A stretch of DNA of 64,000 nucleotides from Cupriavidus pauculus (GTDB taxonomy: Bacteria > Pseudomonadota > Gammaproteobacteria > Burkholderiales > Burkholderiaceae), in contig NZ_PJRP01000012.1 of assembly GCF_002858765.1 (NCBI RefSeq), positions 113,760-177,759 of the forward strand, in the 5' to 3' direction. The notes beneath the pieces were generated by a model, which searched no databases, had not been told where the DNA came from, and saw nothing but the letters and a program-made list of their open reading frames with translations. How positions within the stretch are numbered: position 1 is the stretch's first letter; every line of letters begins with the position of its first letter. The position numbers were made by a program, and so were the translations under genes. Below, in pieces: positions 48,479 to 57,925 of the stretch.

Positions 48479-49495
48479 ATGCACCGCGTGCTGATTCCCG
48501 TCGCGCTGTCCGCACCCCCGCCGTCGCCGATGCCGGAAGGGCAGGTGCGGCAATGGGCGGGCGAGACGATGGGCACCACGTGGTCGGTCAGCGCCGTGCT
48601 GGCACCGGGGCCATTGGCGGCCAAACGGGCTGACGCCATCGAAGCGGGTATCCGCGCCGTTCTCGATGGCGTGATCGCCGAGATGAGCAACTGGTCTGAT
48701 GCCTCGGACCTGTCGCGCTTCAACCATGCCGCCGCCGATAGCTGGGTGACGCTGCCCGACGACTGCTTCGCCGTGCTGCAGGCTGCGTTGCAGACGGCAC
48801 GCGATAGTGGCGGCGCCTACGACCCCACCGCTGGCCCGCTGGTGAACCTCTGGGGCTTCGGCCCCGCCGGGCGCCGTACCGCCGCGCCGTCCGTGGACGA
48901 CGTATTGCGTGTGCGCGAACGTTGCGGCTGGCAGCGGCTGGACGTCGATGCCGCGCAGCGCTGCGTGCGCCAGCCCGGCGGTGTCTCGCTGGACTTCTGT
49001 GCCATCGCCAAGGGGTTTGCCGTCGACGCCGTGTCGCGCTATCTCGACGCGCAAGACCTGGCACACCATCTGGTGGAGATCGGCGGCGAGCTGCGCGGCC
49101 AGGGGCTCAAGCCCGATGGCATGCCGTGGTGGGTCGAACTGGAATCGCCCTCCGCCGACGGCGCTGCGCCCACGCGCACGCTGATCGCGCTGCTGGGTTT
49201 GTCGGTGGCCACGTCCGGGGACTATCGCCGCTACTTCGAGCAGGACGGGCAGCGCTTTGCCCATACGATCGATCCGCGCACGGGCTATCCGGCGGCGCAC
49301 GCGCTGGCATCGGTCACTGTGATCCATCGCGATGGCATGCTGGCCGATGCGCTGTCCACGGCGCTGACCGTGCTCGGGCCCCAGGCCGGCATGGCCTTTG
49401 CGCAGCGCCACGCGCTGGCGGCACGGTTCCTGGTGCGCACGCCGGACGGATTCGACGAACGCACCACGCCGGCCTTTGCGGCGATGCTGTCATGA
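48479..49495 (+). CDS. apbE: FAD:protein FMN transferase (ApbE)
   Basis: A 338-residue ApbE protein. Motifs include AGETMGTTWSVSAVLA, EMSNWSDASDLSRFNHA, GGAYDPTAGPLVNLWGFG, and IGGELRGQGLKPDG, with the closing DPRTGYPAAHALASVTVIHR. ApbE attaches FMN covalently to Thr of partner membrane flavoproteins or traffics flavin in the periplasm, using Mg and FAD. The N-terminal leader is only weakly signal-like, so localisation is uncertain. Its stop overlaps the start of the reductase gene (ATGA), a sign of coupling. Here it could flavinylate an electron carrier of the same iron-linked pathway. Confidence 0.9.
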   Translation: MHRVLIPVALSAPPPSPMPEGQVRQWAGETMGTTWSVSAVLAPGPLAAKRADAIEAGIRAVLDGVIAEMSNWSDASDLSRFNHAAADSWVTLPDDCFAVLQAALQTARDSGGAYDPTAGPLVNLWGFGPAGRRTAAPSVDDVLRVRERCGWQRLDVDAAQRCVRQPGGVSLDFCAIAKGFAVDAVSRYLDAQDLAHHLVEIGGELRGQGLKPDGMPWWVELESPSADGAAPTRTLIALLGLSVATSGDYRRYFEQDGQRFAHTIDPRTGYPAAHALASVTVIHRDGMLADALSTALTVLGPQAGMAFAQRHALAARFLVRTPDGFDERTTPAFAAMLS

Positions 49496-51081
49496 CGCGC
49501 TGGCTGTGGGGCAACGTCTTCGCGGTCGGCGTGGCGCTGGCCATGCTGGCGCACAGCCGTGCCTTCATGGCGGCGGGCGTGGTCATCGCCTATCTCGCGT
49601 TCTGCGCCGGCGCGATCGGCGCACACCGGCGTCGCCGTGCGGCACGCGTCAGGCTGTCCGTGCCCGACGATGGTCAGGGCAAGCCGACATTGGTGGCGTA
49701 TGCCAGCCAGACCGGCTTTGCCGAGCAACTGGCGACGCAAACAGCGCGGGCGCTGCAGGGCGCGGGCATGCCGGTGCAACTGCTGTCGTTTGCCGATCTC
49801 GATGGCAAGCATCTGGCCGCGTGCGGGCAGGCCCTGTTCCTGGTCAGCACCACGGGCGAGGGCGATGCGCCGGACACGGCTTCCGGCTTTGCCCGCAAGC
49901 TGCTGTCTGGCACCACACCCGACACGCTGAAGACGCTGCGCTACGGCATCCTGGCGCTGGGCGACAGCAGCTACGCCCGCTTCTGTGCGTTCGGCCATGC
50001 GCTGTCCGGCTGGCTGCAACGCCATCAGGCCGAGCCGCTGTTCGATATGGTCGAGGTGGACAACGGCGACCCCGGCGCGCTACGGCACTGGCAAAACCAT
50101 CTATCCGCGCTAAGCGGTGGCGCCGAGATCGAGGATTGGGAGCGCCCGCGCTATGGGCGATGGCAACTCGTGGAGCGACGGCTGCTGAACCCGGGCAGTC
50201 TCGGGCAGCCGGCCTGGCATCTGGCGCTGGTGCCGGAGGCCGCCGCTGATCTGACGTGGCAGGCGGGCGATATTGCCGAAGTGGGTCCCTGCCGGCCGCC
50301 TGAGGCGGTGGCGCGGCTGCTGGACAGGCTGTCGCTGGACGGATCGATGGCAGTCCGTTGCGACAGCCGTCCGATGACGCTGGCCGAAGCGCTGGCCACT
50401 CGCTTGCCGCTACCCGATGTCCATATGGCGACGATGGCGGGCCTGGCGCCGCAGGCACTGATCGATGCCCTGCCTGCCTTGCCGCATCGCGAATACTCGA
50501 TTGCGTCGTTACCCGCCGATGGCCGGCTGGAACTGCTGGTGCGGCAGACGGTGCATGCGGATGGCACGCTCGGGCTGGCTTCGGGCTGGCTCACCCGGCA
50601 CGCCGCCGAGGGCGCGCATATTTCGCTGCGCGTGCGAAGCAACCGAGGTTTCCACGCGCCCGACGACGACCGGCCGCTGATCCTGATCGGCAATGGCACC
50701 GGGCTGGCAGGCCTGCGGGCGCTGCTCAAGACCCGCGCCGCTCAGGGCTGGCATCGCAACTGGCTGCTGTTTGGCGAGCGCGCCGCCGCGCACGACGACT
50801 TCCACGGGGCAGAACTCGCGGCGTGGCGCGAGCAGGGCGTGCTTCAGCGCATCGACCGCGCGTGGTCGCGCGACGGCGGCGCGCCGCACTACGTGCAGGA
50901 CGCCGTGCGGGCCGCCGCAGCGGGCATTGCCGCGTGGGTGGCGCAAGGTGCGGCCATCTATGTCTGCGGCAGCCTGCAGGGCATGGCGGGCGGCGTGCAT
51001 GCGGCGCTGGCCGATATCCTGGGGGACGCCCGCCTGCAGCAGATGATCGACACGGGCCACTACCGGCGCGACGTCTACTAG
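49492..51081 (+). CDS. Membrane-anchored flavodoxin/FAD reductase (CysJ/P450-reductase-like)
   Basis: Encodes 529 residues. One or two N-terminal membrane helices (VFAVGVALAMLAHS, AGVVIAYLAFCAGAIG) come first. A flavodoxin domain follows (TLVAYASQTGFAEQLATQTA, LFLVSTTGEGDAPDTASGFA). An FAD-binding part comes next (HREYSIASLPAD). The C-terminal NAD(P)H domain has LILIGNGTGLAGLRALL and AIYVCGSLQGMAGGVHAAL. It moves electrons from NADPH through FAD and FMN to a membrane partner, here probably the PepSY protein. It closes the operon. Such reductases fused to a membrane anchor are typical of these iron clusters. Confidence 0.87.
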   Translation: MTRWLWGNVFAVGVALAMLAHSRAFMAAGVVIAYLAFCAGAIGAHRRRRAARVRLSVPDDGQGKPTLVAYASQTGFAEQLATQTARALQGAGMPVQLLSFADLDGKHLAACGQALFLVSTTGEGDAPDTASGFARKLLSGTTPDTLKTLRYGILALGDSSYARFCAFGHALSGWLQRHQAEPLFDMVEVDNGDPGALRHWQNHLSALSGGAEIEDWERPRYGRWQLVERRLLNPGSLGQPAWHLALVPEAAADLTWQAGDIAEVGPCRPPEAVARLLDRLSLDGSMAVRCDSRPMTLAEALATRLPLPDVHMATMAGLAPQALIDALPALPHREYSIASLPADGRLELLVRQTVHADGTLGLASGWLTRHAAEGAHISLRVRSNRGFHAPDDDRPLILIGNGTGLAGLRALLKTRAAQGWHRNWLLFGERAAAHDDFHGAELAAWREQGVLQRIDRAWSRDGGAPHYVQDAVRAAAAGIAAWVAQGAAIYVCGSLQGMAGGVHAALADILGDARLQQMIDTGHYRRDVY

Positions 51082-51180
51082 CCGCGTCCGGGCGCCAATG
51101 CGCGTTTTTGCGGCGGCGCAGGATCGCCGCCGCGATCACATTCCGCTATCCTCGCTGTCAGTTTCCGTCGAGGAGTCCCG

Positions 51181-53619
51181 ATGTCCCGTCCCATCCGCCC
51201 ATGGCGCCGCGCAGCCGTCGCCGCCTTCTGGCTGGCCGCCGCCAGCTTGCCCGTCCAGGCCGCCGGCCCCGACAAGTTCGCGGTGCCCGGCCTGGAAAAG
51301 CCGGCCACGGTGCTGGTGGACCGCTGGGGCGTGCCCCACATCTACGCCAACACGCTCTATGACGCGTTCTACGTGCAGGGCTTCATGGCCGCACGCGACC
51401 GGCTCTGGCAGATCGACCTGTGGCGCAAGCGCGGGCTGGGCGAGATGGCCAAGGACTTCGGCCCCGCCTATGTGGAAGGCGACCGCATGGCGCGTGCGGT
51501 GCTGTTCCGGGGCGACATGTATCGGGAATGGCTGGCCTATGGGTCCGATGCCAAGCGCGTGGCCGAGGCCTTCGTGGCCGGCGTGAATGCCTATGTGGCG
51601 CAGGTGGAGGCGCATCCGGAACTGCTGCCGCCCGAGTTCAAGATCCTCAACTACAAGCCGTCGCGCTGGCGCGCCGAGGACATCGTGCGCATCCGTCACC
51701 ATGGCCTGACGCTGAATTTCACGGGCGAGATCGATCGTGCGCAGATCTTCTGCTACGTGAAACCCAACGCCGTGCGTGCCGACTGGGTGCGCCGCGAGCT
51801 GGATCCACCGGTCGAGCCCAAGGTGCCCGAGGGACTCGACACCTGCGCCGTGCCGGCCGCCGAGCTGCGGCGCGCCTACGACCTGGCCACCGCCGCGCCG
51901 CGCTTTCCGAAGGAGTGGTGGTCGCAGGGCACCAGCAAGGCCGAGAACATCCCGGTGGACCAGCTTTACGCCACCGTCGACGCGAACAGCGACACCGGCC
52001 GCAGCCTGGGCTCGAACAACTGGGTGATCGCCGGTAGCCGCACCACCACGGGCCGGCCGATCCTGGCCAACGATCCGCACCGCGCCCACGGCGCGCCCAG
52101 CCTGCGCTACATCAGCCATCTCAATGCGCCGGGCCTGTCGGTCATCGGCGCGGGCGAGCCGTTCCTGCCCGGCATCTCGATTGGCCACAACGGCACGATT
52201 GCCTTCGGCCTGACCCGGTTCTACATGGACCAGGAAGACCTTTACGTCTACGAGACCAATCCCGCCCAGGCCCACGAATATCGCTACAAGGGCCGATGGG
52301 AGCCCATGGAGACGGTCACCGAGCAGATTGCCGTGCGCGGCGAGGCGACGCCCCGCAAGGTGACGATCGACTACACCCGGCATGGCCCGGTGCTGTACGC
52401 CGATGCCAAGGGCGGCCGCGCCTATGCGCTGCGCGCGGCCTGGCTGGACTACGGGATGGCGCCGTACTTCGGCTCGATGGACTATATGCGCGCCCAGAAC
52501 TGGGACCAGTTCCGCGCGGCCATGAACCGCTGGGGCGCACCGGGCGAGAACCAGGTCTATGCCGACCGGTCCGGCAACATCGGCTGGATTCCGGGCGGGC
52601 TGACGGTCAACCGGCCGAACTGGGATGGCCTGATGCCGGTGCCTGGCGATGGCCGCTACGAGTGGGCCGGCTATCGCAACATGGATGAACTGCCGTGGGC
52701 CTTCAATCCGGCGCCCGGCTATGTGGTGACCGCCAACGAGAACAACATCCCGGCCAATCACCCGGCCGCGAAGATCGGCGTCGGCTACGAATGGAGCGAC
52801 AGCTCGCGTGCGCGCCGGCTGAAGGCGCTGGTGGCGGCGAATCCGCGAAGTTCGCTGGAAGATTCGATGGCGTGGCAGAACGACACGGTATCGCTGCCCG
52901 CGCAGCGTGTGGTGGCGCTGGTCAAGCCGCTGAATAGCAGCGATGCCCAGGTGCAGCGCGGCCTGGACCTGCTGCGCAACTGGGACGGCAACGAGCGGGC
53001 CGACAGCGCCGCCGCCGCGCTGTTCGAGGTGTGGTTCAGCAAGTACCTGCGTACGGCCGTGGTGCGTGCCGCGCTGTCGCCGGAAGGTGCGCGCCTGGTG
53101 GGGCCCGGCGATGCCAGCCGCGTGATCGCGGTGCTGGAGCGGCCCGATACCTGGATGACGGTGGACAAGCGCAACGAGATCATGACCGGCACGCTGAAGA
53201 CGGCGATGGTCGAGATCGAGAAGAAGCTCGGCAGCGACCCCAGGGCCTGGCAATGGGGCAAGCTGCACACGGCCGTGTTCAGCCATCCGCTCGATCCGAT
53301 CCTGGATGCGGCGCAGCGCCAGCAGCTCGATGTCAATGCCGGGCCGATCGGTGGATCGTCGTTCACGCCGATGAATACCAGCTACCGCAACAGCGACTTT
53401 CAGCTGACGGCCGGTGCGTCGTTCCGCATGGTGCTCGACGTGGGCAACTGGGACGCGTCGCGTGTGGTCAACACGCCGGGGCAGTCGGGCAACCCGGCCA
53501 ACCCGCACTATCGTGACCTGGCACCGCTGTGGGCCAAGGGCGAGTACTTCCCGCTCGTGTATTCGCGCAAGCAGGTGGAAAAGGAAAGCAAGGAGCGGGT
53601 GGAACTGGTGCCGCAGTGA
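51181..53619 (+). CDS. Penicillin-acylase-family Ntn hydrolase
   Basis: An 812-residue precursor with a signal peptide (AAVAAFWLAAASLPVQAAGP). The small alpha subunit starts VLVDRWGVPHIYANTLYDAF. The catalytic nucleophile is Ser278 in SLGSNNWVIAGSR, which becomes the N-terminus of the beta subunit after autocleavage. Beta-chain features are ANDPHRAHGAPSLRYISHLN and the closing NPANPHYRDLAPLWAKGEYF. These periplasmic enzymes cleave amide side chains of beta-lactams, acyl-homoserine lactones or cyclic lipopeptides. The substrate is not readable, but the length fits AHL-acylase-like relatives. It stands alone after the iron operon. Confidence 0.9.
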   Translation: MSRPIRPWRRAAVAAFWLAAASLPVQAAGPDKFAVPGLEKPATVLVDRWGVPHIYANTLYDAFYVQGFMAARDRLWQIDLWRKRGLGEMAKDFGPAYVEGDRMARAVLFRGDMYREWLAYGSDAKRVAEAFVAGVNAYVAQVEAHPELLPPEFKILNYKPSRWRAEDIVRIRHHGLTLNFTGEIDRAQIFCYVKPNAVRADWVRRELDPPVEPKVPEGLDTCAVPAAELRRAYDLATAAPRFPKEWWSQGTSKAENIPVDQLYATVDANSDTGRSLGSNNWVIAGSRTTTGRPILANDPHRAHGAPSLRYISHLNAPGLSVIGAGEPFLPGISIGHNGTIAFGLTRFYMDQEDLYVYETNPAQAHEYRYKGRWEPMETVTEQIAVRGEATPRKVTIDYTRHGPVLYADAKGGRAYALRAAWLDYGMAPYFGSMDYMRAQNWDQFRAAMNRWGAPGENQVYADRSGNIGWIPGGLTVNRPNWDGLMPVPGDGRYEWAGYRNMDELPWAFNPAPGYVVTANENNIPANHPAAKIGVGYEWSDSSRARRLKALVAANPRSSLEDSMAWQNDTVSLPAQRVVALVKPLNSSDAQVQRGLDLLRNWDGNERADSAAAALFEVWFSKYLRTAVVRAALSPEGARLVGPGDASRVIAVLERPDTWMTVDKRNEIMTGTLKTAMVEIEKKLGSDPRAWQWGKLHTAVFSHPLDPILDAAQRQQLDVNAGPIGGSSFTPMNTSYRNSDFQLTAGASFRMVLDVGNWDASRVVNTPGQSGNPANPHYRDLAPLWAKGEYFPLVYSRKQVEKESKERVELVPQ

Positions 53620-53669
53620 TGGCCGGGGTTTAGCGCGACGTATGCGCTCGCCCTCTCCCTCTCCCCCAG

Positions 53670-53856
53670 CCCCTCTCCCGCAAGGCGGGAGAGGGGAGGA
53701 AAACAAACCTGTTGGTGTCTTTCCGCCTTCCACAGCGAGCCAACAGACAGCGCTTCTTGAAATGCCACGGGTGTTCGCCGCTCCCGCGCAGGGAGCAAAC
53801 CGAGAGTGGTTGCAATGCCCGTGGTGTTCTCCCCTCTCCCGCTCGCGGGAGAGGGG
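53670..53856. repeat. Pair of CCCCTCTCCCGC hairpins (dispersed repeat)
   Basis: CCCCTCTCCCGC (53670-53681) pairs with GCGGGAGAGGGG (53685-53696), and the same arms recur at 53831-53842 and 53845-53856. The space between contains GGGAGCAAAC, the reverse of the TTTGCTCCC seen in the other copies. They separate the convergent acylase and dehydrogenase genes and may terminate both. Confidence 0.8.
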
Positions 53857-53884
53857 CGGGGGAGAGGGCGGGCACTTCCAGGTG

Positions 53885-56800
53885 CTACAGCGCCATCTCC
53901 AGCACCCGTGCCACATGCAAGGCCTCTCGGCCGGCGCCGTCGTGGATCTGGTGCCGGCAGCTCGTGCCATCCGCCACGACCAGCGTACCGGCATCGGCCT
54001 TGCGCACCGCCGGCAGCAACGACAGTTCCCCCATCCGCATCGACACCTCGTGATGTTCGGCCTCGTAGCCGAAGCTGCCCGCCATGCCACAGCATGACGA
54101 TTCGATCAGCGCGGTCTTCAGGTCGGGAATCCAGCCCAGCACCTGCTCCACCGGCCGCACCGCGTCGAACGCCTTCTGGTGGCAATGGCCGTGCAGCAGC
54201 GCCTGCTGGTGGCCGATGGGCTTCAGGGCGGGCGCAAAGCGGCCAGCCGCATGCTCGCGCACCAGGAATTCCTCGAACAGGAACGCGTTATCCGCCAGCG
54301 CGTGCGCCGCGTCGCCGTAGCCGTATTGCAGGAACTCGTCGCGCATCGACAGCAGGCACGATGGCTCCAGCCCCACCACCGCCACGCCGCGCGACACAAA
54401 CGGCAACAGCCTGTCGAGCGCGCGCTTCGCTTCGACCTTCGCTTCATCGACCAGGCCAGCCGCCAGGAACGTGCGACCGCAGCACAACGGGCGCTCGCCG
54501 GGCACGCCAGACAGATGTACGGTGTAGCCGGCGGCTTCCAGCACGCGCTGCGCCGCGCGCGCGTTGCCGGGCTCCATGTGATTGTTGAAGGTATCGACGA
54601 AGAGCACCACCTCCTTGCCGCCAGCGGGCTGCGCCTTGTAGTCGTCGCGCAGGAAGGCCGGCTGCCAGCGCGGCAGCGAACGTTTGGCCGACAGCCCCAG
54701 CAGCCGCTCGCCCAGTTGCGGTAGCCCCGGCACGCGATCGCGCAGGTTGAACAGCCAGGGCAGCTTGCTGGCCGTGCCCGCATAGCGCGGCAGGAAGGCC
54801 ACGAGTTTGTCGCGCAGGCGCAGCCGGCCCACGCGGGCGTTGGCGGCGCGTACTTCGATCTTCATCTTGGCCATGTCGATGCCGGTGGGGCAATCGCGCT
54901 TGCAGCCCTTGCAGGACACGCACAGGTCCATCGTCTCCTTGACGGCGGAATCGAGCAGGCCCTCGCTGCCAAGCTGCCCGGACAGTGCCAGCCGCAGCGT
55001 GTTGGCCCGGCCGCGCGTCAGGTGCTGCTCGTCGCGCGTGACGCGATAGCTCGGGCACATGGTGCCGGCGTCGAACTTGCGGCAGTGGCCGTTGTTGTTG
55101 CACATCTCCACGGCGGCGGCCAGGCCGTTGGCGGGGTCGAGCCCGTTGCCCGGCGTGCTTTCCACCTCGGTGACGGGGTCGCGCGTGACGTTCCAGGCGG
55201 ACCAGTCCAGTGCCGGTTGCAGGGGCTTGACGGTGTAGTTCTGCGGAAAGCGGAACAGCGACGTGTCGTCCATCTTCGGCGTGCGCACGATCTTGCCGGG
55301 GTTGCAGCGGTTGTCGGGATCGAACAACGCCTTGACCTCGGCAAACGCATTCGCCAGCGACGGCCCGAACTGCCAGGCCACCCATTCGCCGCGGCACAGG
55401 CCGTCGCCATGCTCGCCCGAGTACGCGCCCTTGTATTCGCGCACCATGGCGGCGGCTTCCTCGGCGATGGCGCGCATCTTCGCCGCGCCGTCGCGGCGCA
55501 TGTCCAGGATCGGCCGCACATGCAGCGTGCCCACGCTGGCGTGGGCGTACCACGTGCCGCGCGTGCCGTGCTTGTGGAAGACCTCGGTCAGGCGCGACGT
55601 GTATTCGGCCAGATGTTCGAGCGGCACCGCGCAATCCTCGATGAACGATACCGGCTTGCCGTCGCCCTTCATGCTCATCATGATGTTCAGGCCGGCCTTG
55701 CGCACTTCCCACAGCGCCTTCTGCGGGCCAGCGTCGGGCATCTCCACCACCGAGCCGGGCAGGCCCAGGTCGGCCATCAGCTCCACCAGCTGCCGCAGGC
55801 CGCGCAGCGTGGCGTCGCGGTCTTCGCCGGCAAACTCCACCAGCAGGATGGCTTCGGGCTCGCCGATCAGGGCCTTGTCGATGACGGGGCGGAAGGCGGG
55901 GTTGCCGCGCGCCAGGTCGATCATGGTGCGGTCGACCAGTTCCACGGCTGCGGGCCTGAGCGCGACGATATGGCGCGTCAGGTCCATCGACTGGTAGAAC
56001 GTCGGGAAGTTGACCACGCCCAGCGTCTTGTGGGTGGGCAGCGGTGCCAGTTGCAGCGTGATGTGGCGGAAATAGGCCAGCGTGCCTTCGGACCCCACCA
56101 GCAGGTGGGCCAGGTTGACGCTGCCGTCGGCGGTGTAGGGCCGCTCGTTCTGGGGCTGGAAGATGTCGAGGTTGTAGCCGCCCACGCGGCGCAGCACCTT
56201 CGGATACATCTGCGCGATGGCGTCGCGCTCGCGCTCGGCGATGCGGCGCACGCCGTCGGCAATGGCGCGGTGTGGCGCGTCCTCGGCCGGCCATCGGGCG
56301 TCGAAGCAGACGTCGTCGCCGTTGGCCAGGATGGCCTGCACGCCCAGCACGTTGTGCACCATGTTGCCGTACTGGATCGAGCGCGAGCCGCAGGAATTGT
56401 TGCCGGTCATGCCGCCGATCGTGCATTGCGCGGCCGTGGAGACATCCACCGGGAACCACAGGCCGTGTGGCTTGAGCCACGCGTTCAGGTGATCGAGCAC
56501 GATGCCGGGCTGCACGGTGACGGTGCGCGCCTGCGGATCGAAGTCGATGACCTGGTTCAGGTACTTGCTGTTGTCGATGACCAGCGCCTCGCCCACGGTC
56601 TGGCCGCACTGGCTGGTGCCGCCGCCGCGCGGCAGCAGCGGCGCCTTCAGGTCGCGCGCGATATCGAGCGCGAGCCGGGCGTCGGCTTCATCGCGCGGCA
56701 CCACCACGCCCAGCGGCATGATCTGGTAGATCGACGCATCGGTGGCATAGCGGCCGCGGCTGGCGGTATCGAACAGCACGTCGCCGCGCAGTTCGGCGGC

Positions 56801-56905
56801 CAGGCGGCGGTACAGCGGCGATTGCAGGGCGGGCGCGGAGGCCGCGCCGGGCATGAAGCGCAGCGGTTGCACGCCGGGCGGCGTGGGGGTGACAGGCAAG
56901 GCCAT
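53885..56905 (-). CDS. FAD/Fe-S 2-hydroxyacid dehydrogenase (YdiJ-like fusion)
   Basis: A 1006-residue fusion. The FAD-binding PCMH domain (MPLGVVVPRDEADARLALDI, LLPRGGGTSQCGQT, GMTGNNSCGSRSIQYGNMVH) and FAD-oxidase C domain (GAYSGEHGDGLCRGEWVAWQ) occupy the first 600 residues. A 4Fe-4S part follows (CVSCKGCKRDCPTGIDM). The end holds two CCG-type segments (PLCCGRTFLAAG, SSCCGMAGSFGYEAEHH). Size and order match YdiJ-type enzymes that oxidise D-2-hydroxyglutarate or D-lactate to the 2-oxoacid and feed electrons to quinone. It follows the GntR gene by 77 bases in the same direction, implying control by that regulator. Confidence 0.87.
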   Translation of the reverse strand: MALPVTPTPPGVQPLRFMPGAASAPALQSPLYRRLAAELRGDVLFDTASRGRYATDASIYQIMPLGVVVPRDEADARLALDIARDLKAPLLPRGGGTSQCGQTVGEALVIDNSKYLNQVIDFDPQARTVTVQPGIVLDHLNAWLKPHGLWFPVDVSTAAQCTIGGMTGNNSCGSRSIQYGNMVHNVLGVQAILANGDDVCFDARWPAEDAPHRAIADGVRRIAERERDAIAQMYPKVLRRVGGYNLDIFQPQNERPYTADGSVNLAHLLVGSEGTLAYFRHITLQLAPLPTHKTLGVVNFPTFYQSMDLTRHIVALRPAAVELVDRTMIDLARGNPAFRPVIDKALIGEPEAILLVEFAGEDRDATLRGLRQLVELMADLGLPGSVVEMPDAGPQKALWEVRKAGLNIMMSMKGDGKPVSFIEDCAVPLEHLAEYTSRLTEVFHKHGTRGTWYAHASVGTLHVRPILDMRRDGAAKMRAIAEEAAAMVREYKGAYSGEHGDGLCRGEWVAWQFGPSLANAFAEVKALFDPDNRCNPGKIVRTPKMDDTSLFRFPQNYTVKPLQPALDWSAWNVTRDPVTEVESTPGNGLDPANGLAAAVEMCNNNGHCRKFDAGTMCPSYRVTRDEQHLTRGRANTLRLALSGQLGSEGLLDSAVKETMDLCVSCKGCKRDCPTGIDMAKMKIEVRAANARVGRLRLRDKLVAFLPRYAGTASKLPWLFNLRDRVPGLPQLGERLLGLSAKRSLPRWQPAFLRDDYKAQPAGGKEVVLFVDTFNNHMEPGNARAAQRVLEAAGYTVHLSGVPGERPLCCGRTFLAAGLVDEAKVEAKRALDRLLPFVSRGVAVVGLEPSCLLSMRDEFLQYGYGDAAHALADNAFLFEEFLVREHAAGRFAPALKPIGHQQALLHGHCHQKAFDAVRPVEQVLGWIPDLKTALIESSCCGMAGSFGYEAEHHEVSMRMGELSLLPAVRKADAGTLVVADGTSCRHQIHDGAGREALHVARVLEMAL

Positions 56906-56982
56906 GAGCGGGGATGTCTCCGGTTGCGGACACTCGAAGACGCCGCCATGGCCGGAAGCGCCCGCCCAGGGGCGCGCTCCGT

Positions 56983-57675
56983 TCAGGCGGCGACGTTCTG
57001 TGCGCGTTCTAGTTCGGCGATCAGCGCGTCGTGCTTGTGTTTCAAGTGCGCGCGCAGGATGTCACGCAGGGCCGCACCGTCGCGCTTCGCCAGGGCATCG
57101 AGCATGTTGCCGTGCTCGCGCACGGCCATGTCCCATTTGTCGTGGTCGAAGTTCGAGCGGAAACGCAGCGCCTGGATACGCAGGTTGATGCGTCGATAAG
57201 TCTCCTCAAGAATCGGATTGCGCGCCGCCGCGTTGATGGCGTCGTGGATGCGCCGGTTCAGCGCGTAATAGTTGGGCAGGTCGCGCCGGGCGTGGCACGC
57301 CAGCATCTCGAAGTGCAGGGCGCGGATCTCGTTGAGTTCGGCCTCGGTGATGCGCTGGCAGGCCAGTTCGCCCGACATGGCTTCGAGCGCGCCCATCATC
57401 TCGAACAGGTGATTGACGGTGTCGGTCGACAGCACCACCACCTCGGCCCCCCGGTTCGGCAGCAGCGTCACCAGCCCGTCGGCGGCCAGCACCTTGAACG
57501 CTTCGCGCAACGGCGTGCGGGACACCTGCAGCAGGTCGCACAGCACGCGCTCATTGAGCCGCGTACCCGGCGCGAGATCGCCTTCCATGATCATCGTGCG
57601 CAGGCGCTGGGCCACCGCCACATGCAGGATCTGGCGGTCAACGGCTTGCGAGGAAAGGGTCGGAGAAGTGCTCAT
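56983..57675 (-). CDS. GntR-family regulator (FadR/VanR-type FCD domain)
   Basis: Encodes 230 residues. The winged HTH is AVAQRLRTMIMEGDLAPGTR, then NERVLCDLLQVSRTPLREAF, and a helical FCD ligand domain follows (MMGALEAMSGELACQRITEA, HFEMLACHARRDLPNYYALN). FCD regulators bind carboxylates at a metal site built from Asp and His. It lies in the divergent region with the aminotransferase operon. TTGTATTCAAAA occurs in front of both transcription units, consistent with a shared operator. Local regulator of the locus; ligand unknown. Confidence 0.88.
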   Translation of the reverse strand: MSTSPTLSSQAVDRQILHVAVAQRLRTMIMEGDLAPGTRLNERVLCDLLQVSRTPLREAFKVLAADGLVTLLPNRGAEVVVLSTDTVNHLFEMMGALEAMSGELACQRITEAELNEIRALHFEMLACHARRDLPNYYALNRRIHDAINAAARNPILEETYRRINLRIQALRFRSNFDHDKWDMAVREHGNMLDALAKRDGAALRDILRAHLKHKHDALIAELERAQNVAA

Positions 57676-57699
57676 CAGGGATCGTGTGGCTTGACAGTA

Positions 57700-57711
57700 T
57701 TGTATTCAAAA
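57700..57711 (-). promoter_or_regulatory. Candidate GntR operator, leftward arm
   Basis: TTGTATTCAAAA lies 24 bp ahead of the GntR start. Its exact reverse complement occurs at 57887-57898 before the aminotransferase gene. The TTGTAT/ATACAA core resembles FadR-subfamily operators. Confidence 0.6.
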
Positions 57712-57886
57712 CCTACTCTGGGGCAAGCACGAATCACGTTCCGGTGCGATTTTCGGTGCCCGGAACCATGCAACGACTGGCAACAAGGCCTTGTAGTTGT
57801 TGATTTATAAGGCTTTTTAGCGGAGCAGCAAGCACATGTGCCTGCCAACATTATCCCGCATGCCGGCGCTGCAGTGCATCCCCGTT

Positions 57887-57898
57887 TTTTGAATACAA
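57887..57898 (+). promoter_or_regulatory. Candidate GntR operator, rightward arm
   Basis: TTTTGAATACAA, the reverse complement of the 57700-57711 element, lies 27 bp before the aminotransferase start. The local sequence TTTTTTGAATACAAAATTCAAA (57885-57906) extends this into a wider AT-rich dyad. Twin inverted sites 187 bp apart would allow one regulator to control both directions. Confidence 0.6.
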
Positions 57899-57925
57899 AA
57901 TTCAAACATAAGGACACGAGGCGAC

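Noticed and set aside
55022..57199. Long plus-strand open frame (about 725 codons) opposite the FAD/Fe-S dehydrogenase
   Set aside because: It is antisense to a clearly conserved enzyme and its translation is low-complexity Arg/His/Gly, typical of a shadow frame in high-GC DNA.
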